Below the pieces are notes generated by a model. It saw only the letters and a program-made list of their open reading frames with translations. It did no database searches and was not told the origin of the DNA. A DNA stretch of 64,000 nt from an uncultured Bacillota bacterium (GTDB lineage: Bacteria; Bacillota; Clostridia; Lachnospirales; Lachnospiraceae), in assembly GCA_949291945.1 (NCBI GenBank), contig CASEXH010000009.1:1-64000 (forward strand), written 5' to 3'. Below are positions 33,701 to 43,912 of the stretch, piece by piece. Each line of letters begins with the position of its first letter. The stretch's first letter is position 1. The position numbers and the translations under genes are program-made.

Positions 33701-34825
33701 ATGAACATTTCAAAAGTATATTTCACTGATCTCCGGGCCAAAAACGGAGACAATCTGCTCCAGAAGCTCCAGCGTCTGATCAAGACAGCGGGAATTGGAA
33801 ATATCGACTTTGAAAATAAGTATGCAGCCATTAAGATTCATTTCGGAGAGCCTGGAAATCTGGCATTTCTCCGTCCCAATTATGCAAAAGCTGTAGCCGA
33901 TGTAGTGAAAGAACTGGGGGGAAAGCCATTTCTCACCGACTGCAACACTCTGTATGTGGGAGGAAGAAAAAATGCCCTGGACCACCTAGACAGCGCTAAT
34001 CTCAATGGCTTTAATCCTATTACTACCGGATGTCAGATCCTGATCGCTGACGGATTAAAAGGTACAGATGAGGCTCTTGTACCGGTAGAAGGGGGCACTT
34101 ATGTGAAAGAAGCCAAGATTGGCCGTGCCATTATGGATGCAGATGTCATTATTTCCCTGAATCATTTCAAGGGACATGAAGCCACAGGCTTTGGAGGCGC
34201 ACTTAAAAACCTGGGGATGGGCTGCGGTTCCAGAGCTGGAAAAATGGAAATGCATTCTGCAGGAAAGCCCCATGTAGACCAGGATCTGTGCATTGGCTGC
34301 AAAATGTGTGCCAAAATCTGCGCCCACGACGCCCCTCAGTTTGAAAACAAGAAAGCCTACATTGATCACGACAAATGTGTTGGCTGTGGAAGATGTATCG
34401 GCGTCTGTCCAAAGGATGCAGTGCTGCCGGCTTCTGATGAATCCAATGATATCCTGAACTGCAAAATCGCAGAATACACCAAAGCCGTGATCCAGGGCCG
34501 TCCTAATTTCCATATCAATCTGGTCATTGACGTCTCTCCCTACTGTGACTGCCATGGAGAAAATGATGCTGCCATTGTTCCAAATGTGGGAATGTTTGCT
34601 TCCTTTGACCCGGTGGCTCTGGATGTGGCCTGTGCCGATGCGGTAAACGCTCAGCCGGTGATCCAGAACAGTAAACTTGGGGACTGCAAAGAAGAAGAAC
34701 GGGCCGCTCACCATCACGACCACTTCCACAGTATTTTCCCGGAGACTAACTGGGAATCGGCCATTGAACATGGAGTGGCCATCGGTATCGGAAACAAAGA
34801 ATATGAACTGATCACAGTAAAATAA
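33701..34825 (+). CDS. DUF362 protein with two [4Fe-4S] ferredoxin motifs
   Basis: 374 residues. DUF362 domain (KIHFGEPGNLAFLRP near residue 45, SLNHFKGHEATGFGGALKNLG near 152) with an inserted ferredoxin module: CIGCKMCAKIC near 198 and CVGCGRCIGVCP near 226. A His-rich AHHHDHFH stretch lies near the C-terminus. DUF362 proteins are widespread in anaerobes and uncharacterised; electron transfer is implied by the clusters. AAGGAGG precedes ATG 33701. Single-gene unit sharing a terminator with ilvA. Confidence 0.9.
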   Translation: MNISKVYFTDLRAKNGDNLLQKLQRLIKTAGIGNIDFENKYAAIKIHFGEPGNLAFLRPNYAKAVADVVKELGGKPFLTDCNTLYVGGRKNALDHLDSANLNGFNPITTGCQILIADGLKGTDEALVPVEGGTYVKEAKIGRAIMDADVIISLNHFKGHEATGFGGALKNLGMGCGSRAGKMEMHSAGKPHVDQDLCIGCKMCAKICAHDAPQFENKKAYIDHDKCVGCGRCIGVCPKDAVLPASDESNDILNCKIAEYTKAVIQGRPNFHINLVIDVSPYCDCHGENDAAIVPNVGMFASFDPVALDVACADAVNAQPVIQNSKLGDCKEEERAAHHHDHFHSIFPETNWESAIEHGVAIGIGNKEYELITVK

Positions 34826-34838
34826 AAACTTTTACAGA

Positions 34839-34884
34839 AAAAGGATGGGCAGACCGGCGCAAATCCGGCATATCCCATCCTTTT
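34839..34884. terminator. Bidirectional terminator
   Basis: AAAAGGATGGG (34839-34849)/CCCATCCTTTT (34874-34884) with an inner CCGG pairing, between the convergent DUF362 and ilvA genes. Confidence 0.85.
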
Positions 34885-34913
34885 CTTCTATGTATATTTT
34901 CTGCAGATTCCTT

Positions 34914-36125
34914 TTACAGGCTTGCTGTTACCAGCTTCGGCCGGAAACCTGCTTCCTCAAGAGCATCCAGGATCTCCTTCTTATGCTCTGTTCCGAAGGC
35001 TTCCATAGTAATACGCAGTTCCACAGCCGCATTCCGGTTGGTGCTTACAAACTGATTATGCTCCAGTTTGATTACATTGCCCTGCTTTTCAGCAATGATG
35101 CCGGCTACCCGTACCAGTTCTCCCGGTCTGTCCGGAAGAAGGGTGGAAACAGTAAAGATCCTGTCTCTTGCAATCAATCCATGCTGTACCACAGAAGCCA
35201 TAGTGATCACATCCATATTTCCGCCGCTTAAAATCGATACAACCTTCTTATTCTGGAATTTCAGATGCTTTAACGCTGCAACCGTAAGAAGACCGGAATT
35301 CTCTACGATCATTTTATGGTTCTCTACCATATCCAGGAAAGCAACCACCAGTTCATCGTCTTCCACTGTAATGATCTCGTCTACATTTTTCCGGATATAT
35401 TGGAAAATATGATCTCCCGGACGTTTTACCGCAGTTCCGTCTGCAATGGTATTCACTGTAGGAAGGGTCACTACCTCACCTTTTTCCAGAGAAGCCTGCA
35501 TACAGTTGGCTCCTGCGGGCTCTACACCAATCACTTTAATGTTGGGATTCAGGAGTTTCACAAGGGTGGAGACCCCAGTAGCCAGTCCGCCCCCGCCGAT
35601 TGGAACCAGGATATAGTCTACCAGAGGAAGTTCCTTGATGATCTCCATGGCAATGGTTCCCTGCCCGGTGGCAACTGCTGGATCATCAAAAGGATGGATA
35701 AAAGTATATCCGTATTTTTCCGCCAGCTCATAAGCATGGTCGCAGGCTTCGTCATACACATCTCCGTAAAGAACTACTTCTGCTCCGTAACTTTTGGTCC
35801 TTTCCACCTTGATCAGAGGTGTTGTGGTAGGCATCACGATCACTGCTTTTACGCCAAAGGCTTTTGCAGCATAAGCAACACCCTGGGCATGATTCCCTGC
35901 AGAAGCTGTGATCAGGCCCTTTTCTCTCTCTTCCTGGGAAAGAGTGCTGATCTTGTAATAAGCTCCCCGGATCTTATAGGCTCCGGTCACCTGCATATTT
36001 TCCGGTTTTAAATAAACTTTGTTTCCTGTCTGGCTGCTGAAATAGTCACTATATACCAGCTTTGTCTCCTGAGTCACTTTTTTTACGATTTCTGCAGCCT
36101 CTTCAAACTTGTCTAATGTGAGCAT
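34914..36125 (-). CDS. ilvA: Threonine ammonia-lyase with ACT domain
   Basis: 403 residues. PLP enzyme that deaminates Thr to 2-oxobutanoate, first step to isoleucine. PLP lysine is Lys51 in TGAYKIRGAYYK; SAGNHAQGVAYAA and the glycine loop PIGGGGLATG are present. Residues 325-400 form one ACT-type regulatory domain (FTVSTLLPDRPGELVRVAG). This single-ACT length matches the TdcB-like/Clostridial form rather than the 510-residue E. coli IlvA. It is downstream of ftsY with a 28-base gap. Confidence 0.93.
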   Translation of the reverse strand: MLTLDKFEEAAEIVKKVTQETKLVYSDYFSSQTGNKVYLKPENMQVTGAYKIRGAYYKISTLSQEEREKGLITASAGNHAQGVAYAAKAFGVKAVIVMPTTTPLIKVERTKSYGAEVVLYGDVYDEACDHAYELAEKYGYTFIHPFDDPAVATGQGTIAMEIIKELPLVDYILVPIGGGGLATGVSTLVKLLNPNIKVIGVEPAGANCMQASLEKGEVVTLPTVNTIADGTAVKRPGDHIFQYIRKNVDEIITVEDDELVVAFLDMVENHKMIVENSGLLTVAALKHLKFQNKKVVSILSGGNMDVITMASVVQHGLIARDRIFTVSTLLPDRPGELVRVAGIIAEKQGNVIKLEHNQFVSTNRNAAVELRITMEAFGTEHKKEILDALEEAGFRPKLVTASL

Positions 36126-36153
36126 TCTTCTATCCTTCTTTCTCTGTTTGTGT

Positions 36154-37098
36154 CTACTCCTCGTTTGATGTTCCTGTATTAAACAAGGCGTTTACAAATT
36201 CATCAGAATCAAATTTCTGAAGATCATCAATGGTCTCTCCTACGCCGATATATTTTACCGGGATATCCAGCTCTGACTGGATGGCCACGGCAATTCCTCC
36301 TTTGGCGGTTCCATCCAGCTTTGTAAGGATAATTCCCGTAACATTGGCCACCTCGTTAAACTGTCTGGCCTGGGCCAGAGCGTTCTGTCCCGTGGTCCCG
36401 TCCAGGACCACCAGAGTTTCCAGATAAGCTTCCGGATATTCTTTAGCAATGATTCTATAGATCTTTCTCAGCTCCTCCATAAGGTTTTTCTTATTATGAA
36501 GCCTTCCCGCTGTATCACAGAGAAGCACATCTGCATTTCTGGCCTTTGCTGCAGCAATGGCGTCATAGACCACAGACGCCGGATCTGCTCCTTCCTGGCC
36601 GCCGATAAGCTCAACTCCTGCCCGGTTAGCCCACTGGCTAAGCTGTTCTCCTGCTGCTGCCCGGAAAGTATCTGCCGCCGCCAGAATCACTTTCTTTCCC
36701 TGACTTTTCAGTTTTCCTGCCAGTTTTCCCACAGATGTGGTCTTTCCTACGCCGTTGACGCCTATGACCAGGACCACGGACTTCCGGTTTTCAAACTCAT
36801 AGGCAGTTTCTCCCACAGCCATCTGCTCCTTAATGCTGTCCATAAGGAGCTGCTTGCACTGGGAAGGATCCTTGATATGCTGCTGGGCTACCTGCTCTTT
36901 CAATCTTTCAATGATGGCTGTAGTGGTATTGATCCCGATATCTCCCATAACCAGGATTTCTTCAATTTCTTCATAAAAATCATCATCTATACTGGAATAA
37001 CCGCTGAAAATAGAATCAATTCCAGAAACAATATTTTCCCTGGTTTTGGACAGTCCCTCTACCAGCCGCTTAAAAAAGCCTTTTTTCTCTTCTGCCAT
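36154..37098 (-). CDS. ftsY: Signal recognition particle receptor FtsY
   Basis: 314 residues, membrane-associated SRP GTPase receptor. N domain with FFKRLVEGLSKTRENI, P-loop GVNGVGKTTSVGKLA near 112, DTAGRLHNKKNLM near 195, TKLDGTAKGG near 255. It lacks the long acidic N-terminal domain of enteric FtsY, as in other Firmicutes. It follows smc by 9 bases. Confidence 0.97.
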   Translation of the reverse strand: MAEEKKGFFKRLVEGLSKTRENIVSGIDSIFSGYSSIDDDFYEEIEEILVMGDIGINTTTAIIERLKEQVAQQHIKDPSQCKQLLMDSIKEQMAVGETAYEFENRKSVVLVIGVNGVGKTTSVGKLAGKLKSQGKKVILAAADTFRAAAGEQLSQWANRAGVELIGGQEGADPASVVYDAIAAAKARNADVLLCDTAGRLHNKKNLMEELRKIYRIIAKEYPEAYLETLVVLDGTTGQNALAQARQFNEVANVTGIILTKLDGTAKGGIAVAIQSELDIPVKYIGVGETIDDLQKFDSDEFVNALFNTGTSNEE

Positions 37099-37107
37099 AA
37101 TCTCCTC

Positions 37108-40100
37108 CTACTTATCCAGATCGTGTTCGATCAGGTCTACGGAAACCAGAGTAGACACTCCTTTTTCCTGCATGGTGATACCATAGAGCCGGTCTGCCGC
37201 CGTCATAGTACCACGTCTATGAGTTATAATAATAAACTGTGTATTTTTTGTCAACTTATGCAGGTACTGGGCATACCTGGTAACATTGGAATCATCCAGA
37301 GCCGCCTCGATCTCATCCAGCAGACAGAAGGGCGAGGGCTTCAGATTCTGGATCGCAAACAGCAAAGCAATGGCGGTGAGGGCCTTTTCCCCTCCGGAAA
37401 GCTGCATCATATTCTGAAGTTTCTTTCCCGGGGGCTGGGAGATGATGCGGATCCCTGCCTCCAGAATATCCTCCTCCTCATCCAGCTCAATAGTGCCCTT
37501 TCCTCCTCCAAACAACTCTTTGAAAGCTTTGTCAAATTCTATCCGGATCTGGGCGAATTTTTCTTCAAACTGGCGGCGCATGCCTGTATCCAGCTCCTCG
37601 ATGATTCCCATAAGGGTTTCTTCAGATTTTACCAGATCTTCATGCTGGGTCTTCATGAAATCATGGCGCTGGGAAATTTCCTTATATTCTTCAATGGCAT
37701 TTACGTTTACATTGCCTAGCTGGCGAATCTCTGTCTTGATCTGCTGGATCTGTTTTTTAATTTCTCCCCGTTCCCCAGGCTCCCGGACTGCCTGTTCTTT
37801 CGCCTGGCCGTAGGTCATCTCATACTCTTCCCACATATAGCTGGTCTGGGATTCCTGCTCCTCCTCCAGCTTTTCCTTCTGTCCCTGAAGGCGGTAACTC
37901 TCCTTGTCAAGGAGGTTCATTCTGGAAGACAGCTCATCTCTTTTTGCGAAGAATCCCTTATGATCTCTGGTCATCTCCTCTTTCTTTTCCAGGGCTGCCT
38001 TCATTTTTTCCTGGTCTCTTTTGGTTTCCTCTTCCCCGGCCTTTATGGTTTCCTCGATCTGGGAGATCTGGTTTTCCTTCTGGAGGATTTCCTCTTTTCC
38101 CTGATCCATACTTGCTTTCAGAGCTTCCTTCTGCTTCTCAAAACTTGAGATTTCCTCCCGGATACGGTTCAGATTTTCCAGTATAAATCCCTGTCTGGAA
38201 GTAAAACCTGCAGACTCCAGATGGATCTTTTCCATTTTTGCGGAAATCTCCACTTCTATCTTTTTCTGTTCTTCCAGAAGAGTCTGATTTTTATTGATTT
38301 CTTCCTCTAACTGTTTTTCCTGGCTGTCGCTGGTCTCCAGTTCTAACTGGATAGACGCTGTATTTTCCCGGATTTCTCTGGTCATTTTCTCCAGATCTTC
38401 CTTTTCCAGCTTCAGACTTTCGTATTCCCTGCGGATTTCTTCTTTCTTCCCGCCCATAGAATCCAGATTGACCTGGATGGTGTTCTCCCGGATATACTGC
38501 TCCTGAAGCTGTTCCTGGATAGAGGCTGCCTGGTCTCTGCACTGGTTTCTTTTATTCCGGTACTCTTCCAGTTTTTTCTGCATATCCTCCATATCTTTTT
38601 TCAGCTTTTCCACCGCATCCTGGAGTTCTTCGATTTCTCTTCGTCTTCCCAGCAGGTTGCTGTTATTCTTAAAGGAACCTCCCGTAAGGGACCCCCCGGG
38701 ATTCAAAGATTCCCCCTCTAAAGTCACCATCCGGATACTGTAGCGGTACTTTCTGGCAATGGCGATCCCGTGGTCAATATGATCCACCACCAGAGTCCGT
38801 CCCAGAAGATACACAGAAAGTCCCTGGTACTCCCGAGCCACCTTTACCAGGTTGCTGGCGATTCCGATAACTCCCGGCTCTTTCAGAACCTGGGGATTGT
38901 CCAGAGGCTTTTTGTTGTTCATACTGGTAATGGGCAGAAAAGTGGCTCTTCCATATTTGTTCTTTTTCAGAAAGCTGATCAGCTCTTTGGCTGTCTCCTC
39001 ATTGTCTGTAACAATATTCTGAATGCTGCCTCCCAAAGCTGTCTCAATGGCTGTCTCATATTCTTTATCTACCTTAAGGATATCTGCCACAACTCCCCGG
39101 ATACCTGGCACTCGTTTCTTCTGCTCCATAACCCGGCGGATACTGTTGCCGTATCCATCATAGCGCTCCGTGATATTCCGAAGAGATTCCAGCCTGGAAG
39201 CTTCCCTGTGATAGGCAGTCTGTCCTACCTCTAACTGCTGGTTTCCTCTGGCGATCTCTGCCTGATATTTCTTTATCTGATCTTCACACCGGTTACCCTG
39301 ACGGATCAGTTTCTCAATAGTCTCTTCAATTTCTTTTTTCTCTTCCCTGTATTTCTCCCCGGAATCCTGAAGCTTTGCCGCTTCGCTTTTCAAAGTAAGA
39401 TATTTCTGATTCAGTTCCGTCCTGCGAAGAGAATTCTGCTCCATCATAGTGTCGTACCGCTGAAGCTTTCCCTTAGTGGACGCCCGGAGGTTCAGAATCT
39501 CTATGATCTCATTTTTATCCCTTTCTACCTTCTCTTCCAGCTTATGGATCTCCATAGCAACATCCTTGAAGGCTCCCTGGGTCTCTTCTAAGGAATTCTG
39601 AAAATTTTTAATCTTTTCTTCCAGCTCTGCTTTTTCCTTCTGACAGCCTCTGGCTTCTTCTCTTCGTTTCTCCAGTTCTCCCTCCAGGTTTTCCTGCCGT
39701 TCCTGATACTGGACATCACTTTGGCGGGCAGAGTTGATCTGTTCCTTAAGAATATGTATCTGGTTTTCCAGCTGCTGTTTCTTCAAAGCCTTTTCCGTAG
39801 ATTCTTCTCTGGCTGCCTGAATCTCTTCCTCCAGCTTTTCCAGCTCTTTCTCCAGCCGGTCATACTCTGTCTTGGTGGTTTCGAAATCCTTCGCTGTTTC
39901 CTCCAGATCTGACTGGACAATCTGATACTTTCCTTCCGTTTCTTTCATCTGTTTTCGGATACGATCCATCTCTGTCAGAAACATCTGGATATCAAGCTGT
40001 TTCAGTTCTTCTTTCTTTTTCAGATAGATCCTGGCTGTCTCAGACTGTTTTTCCAAAGGAGCAAGCTGCCTGGACAGCTCTCCCAGAATATCCCGGACTC

Positions 40101-40668
40101 TGGTCAGATTCTGCTGTTCTTCTTCCAGTTTCTTTAAGGCGGTATTCTTTCTTCTTTTAAATTTTACGATTCCTGCCGCCTCATCGAAAAGTTCTCTTCG
40201 TTCTTCCGGCTTGCCGCTTAAGATCTTGTCGATCTGCCCCTGGCCGATGATGGAATATCCTTCCTTACCAATACCGGTATCATAAAACAATTCATTGACA
40301 TCCTTCAGCCTGCAGGCTGTGCCGTTTAAAAGATATTCGCTCTCTCCTGAACGGTAAAGCCTTCTGGCAATGGTCACCTCCTGATAGTCGATAGGCAGTT
40401 TATGATCGCTGTTGTCCAGGGTAATGGCCACATAAGCGAATCCCAGAGGTTTTCTGGTCTCTGTTCCGGAGAAAATAACATCCTGCATATTTCCACCTCT
40501 AAGCTGCTTTGCGCTCTGTTCACCCAGCACCCAGCGGACCGCATCTGCCACGTTACTCTTTCCGCTTCCATTCGGCCCTACAATGCCTGTGATGCCATTA
40601 TGAAATTCAAAGGTAATTTTATTTGCAAAGGATTTAAATCCCTGCACATCAATGCTTTTTAAATACAT
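37108..40668 (-). CDS. smc: Chromosome segregation protein SMC
   Basis: 1186 residues. ATPase of the condensin complex with ScpA/ScpB. Walker [10 protein letters not shown] at about 32-40, two long coiled coils separated by a hinge ([14 protein letters not shown] near residue 520), then [17 protein letters not shown] and Walker [13 protein letters not shown] near the C-terminus. The start overlaps the rnc stop by 10 bases. Full length with no interruption. Confidence 0.98.
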   Translation of the reverse strand: MYLKSIDVQGFKSFANKITFEFHNGITGIVGPNGSGKSNVADAVRWVLGEQSAKQLRGGNMQDVIFSGTETRKPLGFAYVAITLDNSDHKLPIDYQEVTIARRLYRSGESEYLLNGTACRLKDVNELFYDTGIGKEGYSIIGQGQIDKILSGKPEERRELFDEAAGIVKFKRRKNTALKKLEEEQQNLTRVRDILGELSRQLAPLEKQSETARIYLKKKEELKQLDIQMFLTEMDRIRKQMKETEGKYQIVQSDLEETAKDFETTKTEYDRLEKELEKLEEEIQAAREESTEKALKKQQLENQIHILKEQINSARQSDVQYQERQENLEGELEKRREEARGCQKEKAELEEKIKNFQNSLEETQGAFKDVAMEIHKLEEKVERDKNEIIEILNLRASTKGKLQRYDTMMEQNSLRRTELNQKYLTLKSEAAKLQDSGEKYREEKKEIEETIEKLIRQGNRCEDQIKKYQAEIARGNQQLEVGQTAYHREASRLESLRNITERYDGYGNSIRRVMEQKKRVPGIRGVVADILKVDKEYETAIETALGGSIQNIVTDNEETAKELISFLKKNKYGRATFLPITSMNNKKPLDNPQVLKEPGVIGIASNLVKVAREYQGLSVYLLGRTLVVDHIDHGIAIARKYRYSIRMVTLEGESLNPGGSLTGGSFKNNSNLLGRRREIEELQDAVEKLKKDMEDMQKKLEEYRNKRNQCRDQAASIQEQLQEQYIRENTIQVNLDSMGGKKEEIRREYESLKLEKEDLEKMTREIRENTASIQLELETSDSQEKQLEEEINKNQTLLEEQKKIEVEISAKMEKIHLESAGFTSRQGFILENLNRIREEISSFEKQKEALKASMDQGKEEILQKENQISQIEETIKAGEEETKRDQEKMKAALEKKEEMTRDHKGFFAKRDELSSRMNLLDKESYRLQGQKEKLEEEQESQTSYMWEEYEMTYGQAKEQAVREPGERGEIKKQIQQIKTEIRQLGNVNVNAIEEYKEISQRHDFMKTQHEDLVKSEETLMGIIEELDTGMRRQFEEKFAQIRIEFDKAFKELFGGGKGTIELDEEEDILEAGIRIISQPPGKKLQNMMQLSGGEKALTAIALLFAIQNLKPSPFCLLDEIEAALDDSNVTRYAQYLHKLTKNTQFIIITHRRGTMTAADRLYGITMQEKGVSTLVSVDLIEHDLDK

Positions 40669-41369
40669 AAGTCACCCTTTTTATTTTTCAGTTTTTTGAT
40701 GGCACAGTAGGCTGCCTGCTGCTCCGCCGCCTTCTTGGTATGGCCGCAGCCCTCTCCCAGGATCCGGCTTCCCAGCATAGCTTCCACATAGAAAGACTTA
40801 TTATGATCCGGTCCTTCTTCTCTTACAAGCACATAATGGACATCTTCCTCATATTGTCCCTGGACGATCTCCTGAAGTGTAGTCTTGCTATCATAAAAGA
40901 GCTCCTTATTCTCAATATCATTTAAGATAAATTTATGAATAAACTCTTTTGCATTAGCAAAACCACCATCCAGATAGATGGCGCCGATCAAAGCCTCCAT
41001 AGCGTCTGAAACAATGGAATCTCTTCTCCGTCCTCCTGTAGCCTCCTCACCTTTTCCCAAAAGGAGATAATCTCCCAGGGGAATTTCCCTGGCACACAGG
41101 GCCAGTGTGGGTTCACAGACCATGCTGGCTCTTTTTTTTGTCAGTTCTCCCTCCGGCATGTTCTGAAACTTATGGAATAAAAATTCGCTGGATGTAACCT
41201 CCAGCACGGCGTCCCCCAGGAATTCCAGCCTTTCATTATTTCCGCTGTAGGGAATATGGTGCTCGTTAGCATAAGAACTGTGAGTCATAGCGGTAATGAG
41301 AAGCTGAAAATTTTCAAACTCGTAACCGATCTTCTTTTCCAGCTCCAAAAATTTTCTTGTATCTTTCAT
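40659..41369 (-). CDS. rnc: Ribonuclease III
   Basis: 236 residues. Cleaves double-stranded RNA during rRNA processing. Signature NERLEFLGDAVLEV near residue 44, DAMEALIGAIYLDGG near 120, and a C-terminal dsRNA-binding domain ending GCGHTKKAAEQQAAYCAIKKL. Located between acpP and smc, the standard Firmicute order. Confidence 0.97.
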   Translation of the reverse strand: MKDTRKFLELEKKIGYEFENFQLLITAMTHSSYANEHHIPYSGNNERLEFLGDAVLEVTSSEFLFHKFQNMPEGELTKKRASMVCEPTLALCAREIPLGDYLLLGKGEEATGGRRRDSIVSDAMEALIGAIYLDGGFANAKEFIHKFILNDIENKELFYDSKTTLQEIVQGQYEEDVHYVLVREEGPDHNKSFYVEAMLGSRILGEGCGHTKKAAEQQAAYCAIKKLKNKKGDLCI

Positions 41370-41445
41370 AATCTCTCCCCTGCAAGGAAAGGGGATGTCT
41401 TCACTGTGTTCAAGATTCCCCCAGCTCTGAAGACATCCCTGATCC

Positions 41446-41676
41446 TTAGCCTACTAATTTTTTAATCTGTTCTACTGCATCTCCCACAGAAACAATCTGT
41501 TCTACATCTTCTGTGGGAATCTCAATGTCAAACTCTTCTTCAATGCCCATCATAATTTGGAAAACATCCAGAGAATCCGCACCTAAGTCATCTACAAAGG
41601 TGGTATCCATGGTTACCTCTGCCTCATCTACGTTTAATACCTCAGCAATTATCTTCTGTAATTTTTCCAATTCCAT
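41446..41676 (-). CDS. acpP: Acyl carrier protein
   Basis: 76 residues, acidic. Phosphopantetheine serine in DDLGADSLDVFQIMM (Ser36). AAGGAGG precedes ATG 41676. It follows plsX by 12 bases. Confidence 0.97.
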   Translation of the reverse strand: MELEKLQKIIAEVLNVDEAEVTMDTTFVDDLGADSLDVFQIMMGIEEEFDIEIPTEDVEQIVSVGDAVEQIKKLVG

Positions 41677-41688
41677 GACATGCCCTCC

Positions 41689-42717
41689 TTATCCTTCTTT
41701 TTTCTCTTCATTGGAAACCTTCAGATTCTCTCCGATTTTTTCATTGATCCCCTGCTCTTTAAAGGAAATACATTGGATAATGGAGTTTTTAAATTCGGTT
41801 TCCCTGGAATTGCCATGGCACTTCACTACCAGACCACGAAGCCCCAGAAGAGGTGCTCCCCCATACTGGCTGGCATCAAAGCTTTTCAAGGTGGCTTTTA
41901 ACGCCGGTTTGATCAAAAGTGCGCCGATCTTGCTGCGAAGGGAAGACATCAATCCTTCCTTCACCTTAGAAAGAAGGGTTGCACCCAGTCCCTCGTACAA
42001 CTTCAGGATCACGTTTCCCACAAAGGCTTCTGTCACGATCACATCTGCCGCTCCGGCAGGAATTTCTCTTGCCTCGATGCTTCCGATAAAGTTAATATCT
42101 TTGCATTCTCTCAAAAGAGGATACGTTTCCTTTACCAGAGCATTCCCTTTTTCCTCTTCTACGCCAATATTTACAATACCTACTCTGGGCTTTTTCACAC
42201 CTACCACATGTTCCATATAAATGGATCCCATCTTGGCGAACTGCACCAGATGAGAAGCCCTGGCATCCACATTGGCGCCGCAGTCAATGAGCAGAGATAC
42301 CCCTTTCTTGGTAGGGATCAAAGGCGCAAGAGGAGCTCTCTCAACCCCTCGTATCCTGCCGACGATAGTGGTCCCTCCCACCAGAATGGCTCCGGAACTT
42401 CCTGCAGACACAAAGGCATCCGCTTCCTGCTGCTTAACCATTTTCATACCTACCACAATGGAAGAATCCTTTTTTCCACGGATAGCTGCTACCGGAGGTT
42501 CTCCTGTTTCAATCACCTGGCTGGCATTTACCACACGGATCCTTTCTTTTGGATAAGAACAGACGGAAAGTTCTTTCTCTATCACTTCCTGCTTGCCCAC
42601 CAACAGTACTTCCACATTTTCTTTTTCTTTTACGGCAGCTACCGCACCTTTCACAGCCTCTGCGGGAGCATAGTCTCCTCCCATGGCGTCTACTGCCACT
42701 CTGATCAAATTCTCCAT
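41689..42717 (-). CDS. plsX: Phosphate acyltransferase PlsX
   Basis: 342 residues. Converts acyl-ACP to acyl-phosphate for PlsY. Start VAVDAMGGDYAPAEAVKGA (8-26), SAGSSGAILVGG near residue 105, and LLIDCGANVDARASHL near 142. Own promoter upstream. AGGAGG precedes ATG 42717. It separates cleanly from the lipoprotein gene by a terminator. Confidence 0.97.
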   Translation of the reverse strand: MENLIRVAVDAMGGDYAPAEAVKGAVAAVKEKENVEVLLVGKQEVIEKELSVCSYPKERIRVVNASQVIETGEPPVAAIRGKKDSSIVVGMKMVKQQEADAFVSAGSSGAILVGGTTIVGRIRGVERAPLAPLIPTKKGVSLLIDCGANVDARASHLVQFAKMGSIYMEHVVGVKKPRVGIVNIGVEEEKGNALVKETYPLLRECKDINFIGSIEAREIPAGAADVIVTEAFVGNVILKLYEGLGATLLSKVKEGLMSSLRSKIGALLIKPALKATLKSFDASQYGGAPLLGLRGLVVKCHGNSRETEFKNSIIQCISFKEQGINEKIGENLKVSNEEKKEG

Positions 42718-42744
42718 GTCAATCCTCCTGTTATACTAACAATG

Positions 42745-42773
42745 ATTGTACTAGACATCTATAAAAAATGCAA
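42745..42773 (-). promoter_or_regulatory. Promoter of plsX-acpP-rnc-smc-ftsY
   Basis: TTGCAT (42773-42768), 17-bp spacer, TACAAT (42750-42745). Confidence 0.65.
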
Positions 42774-42850
42774 GAGGCCGCCGCCTGTTTCAAATCCGGA
42801 CGCCAGCCTCACTGAAAAATTTTTATTCGGTTTCTGAATCAACAAACCCT

Positions 42851-42869
42851 AAAAAGATCAGTTCTGATC
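42851..42869 (-). terminator. Terminator overlapping the lipoprotein stop codon
   Basis: GATCAG (42869-42864), AA loop, CTGATC (42861-42856), then five U (42855-42851). The TGA stop (42860-42858) lies inside the 3' arm. Confidence 0.65.
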
Positions 42870-43469
42870 CGCCTGGGTATTATCCTGAGTATTCTCTTCT
42901 TCCTGTGTTTCACTTTGGTTGTCCGCTGCCTGTTCCTGTCCTTCTCCCTCCTGGCTGTCATCAGCAGTAACAATCACTTCTGCCGTATCACTGGTGACTC
43001 CGTTGCCAGAGTTTCCGATAGTACTGGTCGCTACCACATAATAATACATGGTCCCTGCTTCTTCTGTAGAAGGAACATAAGTATTTTCCGTAGCGCCTTC
43101 AATAGGAGTACCGCCTCCGTTCTTGTTGGTGCTGGATTGGTACCACTGATAAGTGATAGTGCCCTCATCTGAGGTGGTAGCCTCTACTTTCAGTGCTTCC
43201 GCAGTATCTCCTACTTTATAGGTAACAGAACCGCTTAGATTCGTGGTAAGCTCTGGCTCTGCCACTTCCACCTGGGGTTCCTGGGTTGCTTCTTCCTCCT
43301 GTTCCTCTTCCTGGGCTTCCTGGTCGGTATTGGTGTTCCCCACAATCTGATCTGCTACCCCCTGGGCCTGCTCCTTAAGCGCATCAACCTGACTGCAGCC
43401 TGCCATAGCAAACATCAGACATCCGGAGCTAAAAAAGATCAGACATTTTTTTATCCATTTATTTTTCAT
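42858..43469 (-). CDS. Lipoprotein with Ig-like domain
   Basis: 203 residues. Signal peptide with lipobox (CLMFAMAGC; Cys24 is the predicted lipidated residue), a Glu/Gln-rich acidic linker, one Ig-like domain (residues 75-165; SGSVTYKVGDTAEALKVEA, TITYQWYQS, VTSDTAEVIV) and an acidic Gln/Asp/Asn tail. ATG 43469 has AGGAGG nine bases upstream; the longer ORF has none. Likely anchored outside the membrane; function unknown. It interrupts the usual rpmF-plsX adjacency and has its own promoter and terminator. Confidence 0.82.
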   Translation of the reverse strand: MKNKWIKKCLIFFSSGCLMFAMAGCSQVDALKEQAQGVADQIVGNTNTDQEAQEEEQEEEATQEPQVEVAEPELTTNLSGSVTYKVGDTAEALKVEATTSDEGTITYQWYQSSTNKNGGGTPIEGATENTYVPSTEEAGTMYYYVVATSTIGNSGNGVTSDTAEVIVTADDSQEGEGQEQAADNQSETQEEENTQDNTQADQN

Positions 43470-43546
43470 TGTAACATTCCTCCTTATTGCAATACTCCCT
43501 TGACAGCCTCGCTGCCGCAAGTTTCAAAAAACCATTGGATATCAAT

Positions 43547-43575
43547 ATCTTACCTTATTTCTCTATCTTCTGCAA
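43547..43575 (-). promoter_or_regulatory. Possible lipoprotein promoter
   Basis: TTGCAG (43575-43570), 17-bp spacer, TAAGAT (43552-43547), in the 254-bp gap between rpmF and the lipoprotein. The rest of that gap is AT-rich, with no other feature seen. Confidence 0.4.
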
Positions 43576-43681
43576 GGTTTTCCCGAAAAATATTACAACT
43601 TTATTAAATAATTATTTCTTTTCATAAGCCAAAACCACGATCAAGCATGTCCGCCTGACTCGCTGTTTGCAGGAATAAATA

Positions 43682-43709
43682 AGGCCCTGAGACATAAGTC
43701 TCAGGACCT
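43682..43709 (-). terminator. Terminator after rpmF
   Basis: AGGTCCTGAGAC (43709-43698)/GTCTCAGGGCCT (43693-43682) with a four-base loop, followed by TATTTATT. Confidence 0.75.
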
Positions 43710-43723
43710 GCAAGCTGCACGTT

Positions 43724-43909
43724 TTATGCTTCTTCCATTTTGATGATCTCTCTCTTGTTGTAGCTTCCGCATGCACGGCAAACTCTGTGTGGCATCATTA
43801 ATGCGCCGCACTTGCTGCATTTTACCAAATTGGGAGCGCTCATTTTCCAGTTTGCTCTTCTTTTATCTCTTCTTGCTTTGGAAGATTTATTCTTTGGACA
43901 GATGGACAT
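43724..43909 (-). CDS. rpmF: 50S ribosomal protein L32
   Basis: 61 residues. MSICPKNKSSKARRDKRRANW at the N-terminus and a zinc-ribbon with four Cys (CSKCGALMMPHRVCRACG), so the zinc-binding form. It is 3 bases downstream of yceD; AGGAGG precedes ATG 43909. Confidence 0.97.
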   Translation of the reverse strand: MSICPKNKSSKARRDKRRANWKMSAPNLVKCSKCGALMMPHRVCRACGSYNKREIIKMEEA

Positions 43910-43912
43910 AGG

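Noticed and set aside
37108..40668. Long plus-strand ORFs opposite smc and ftsY (for example 36496-37719)
   Set aside because: They are antisense to clear genes, lack ribosome sites and show no family features.
42718..42773. FapR operator in the plsX promoter
   Set aside because: TTAGTATAAC-like half sites occur, but the full FapR inverted repeat is not matched.
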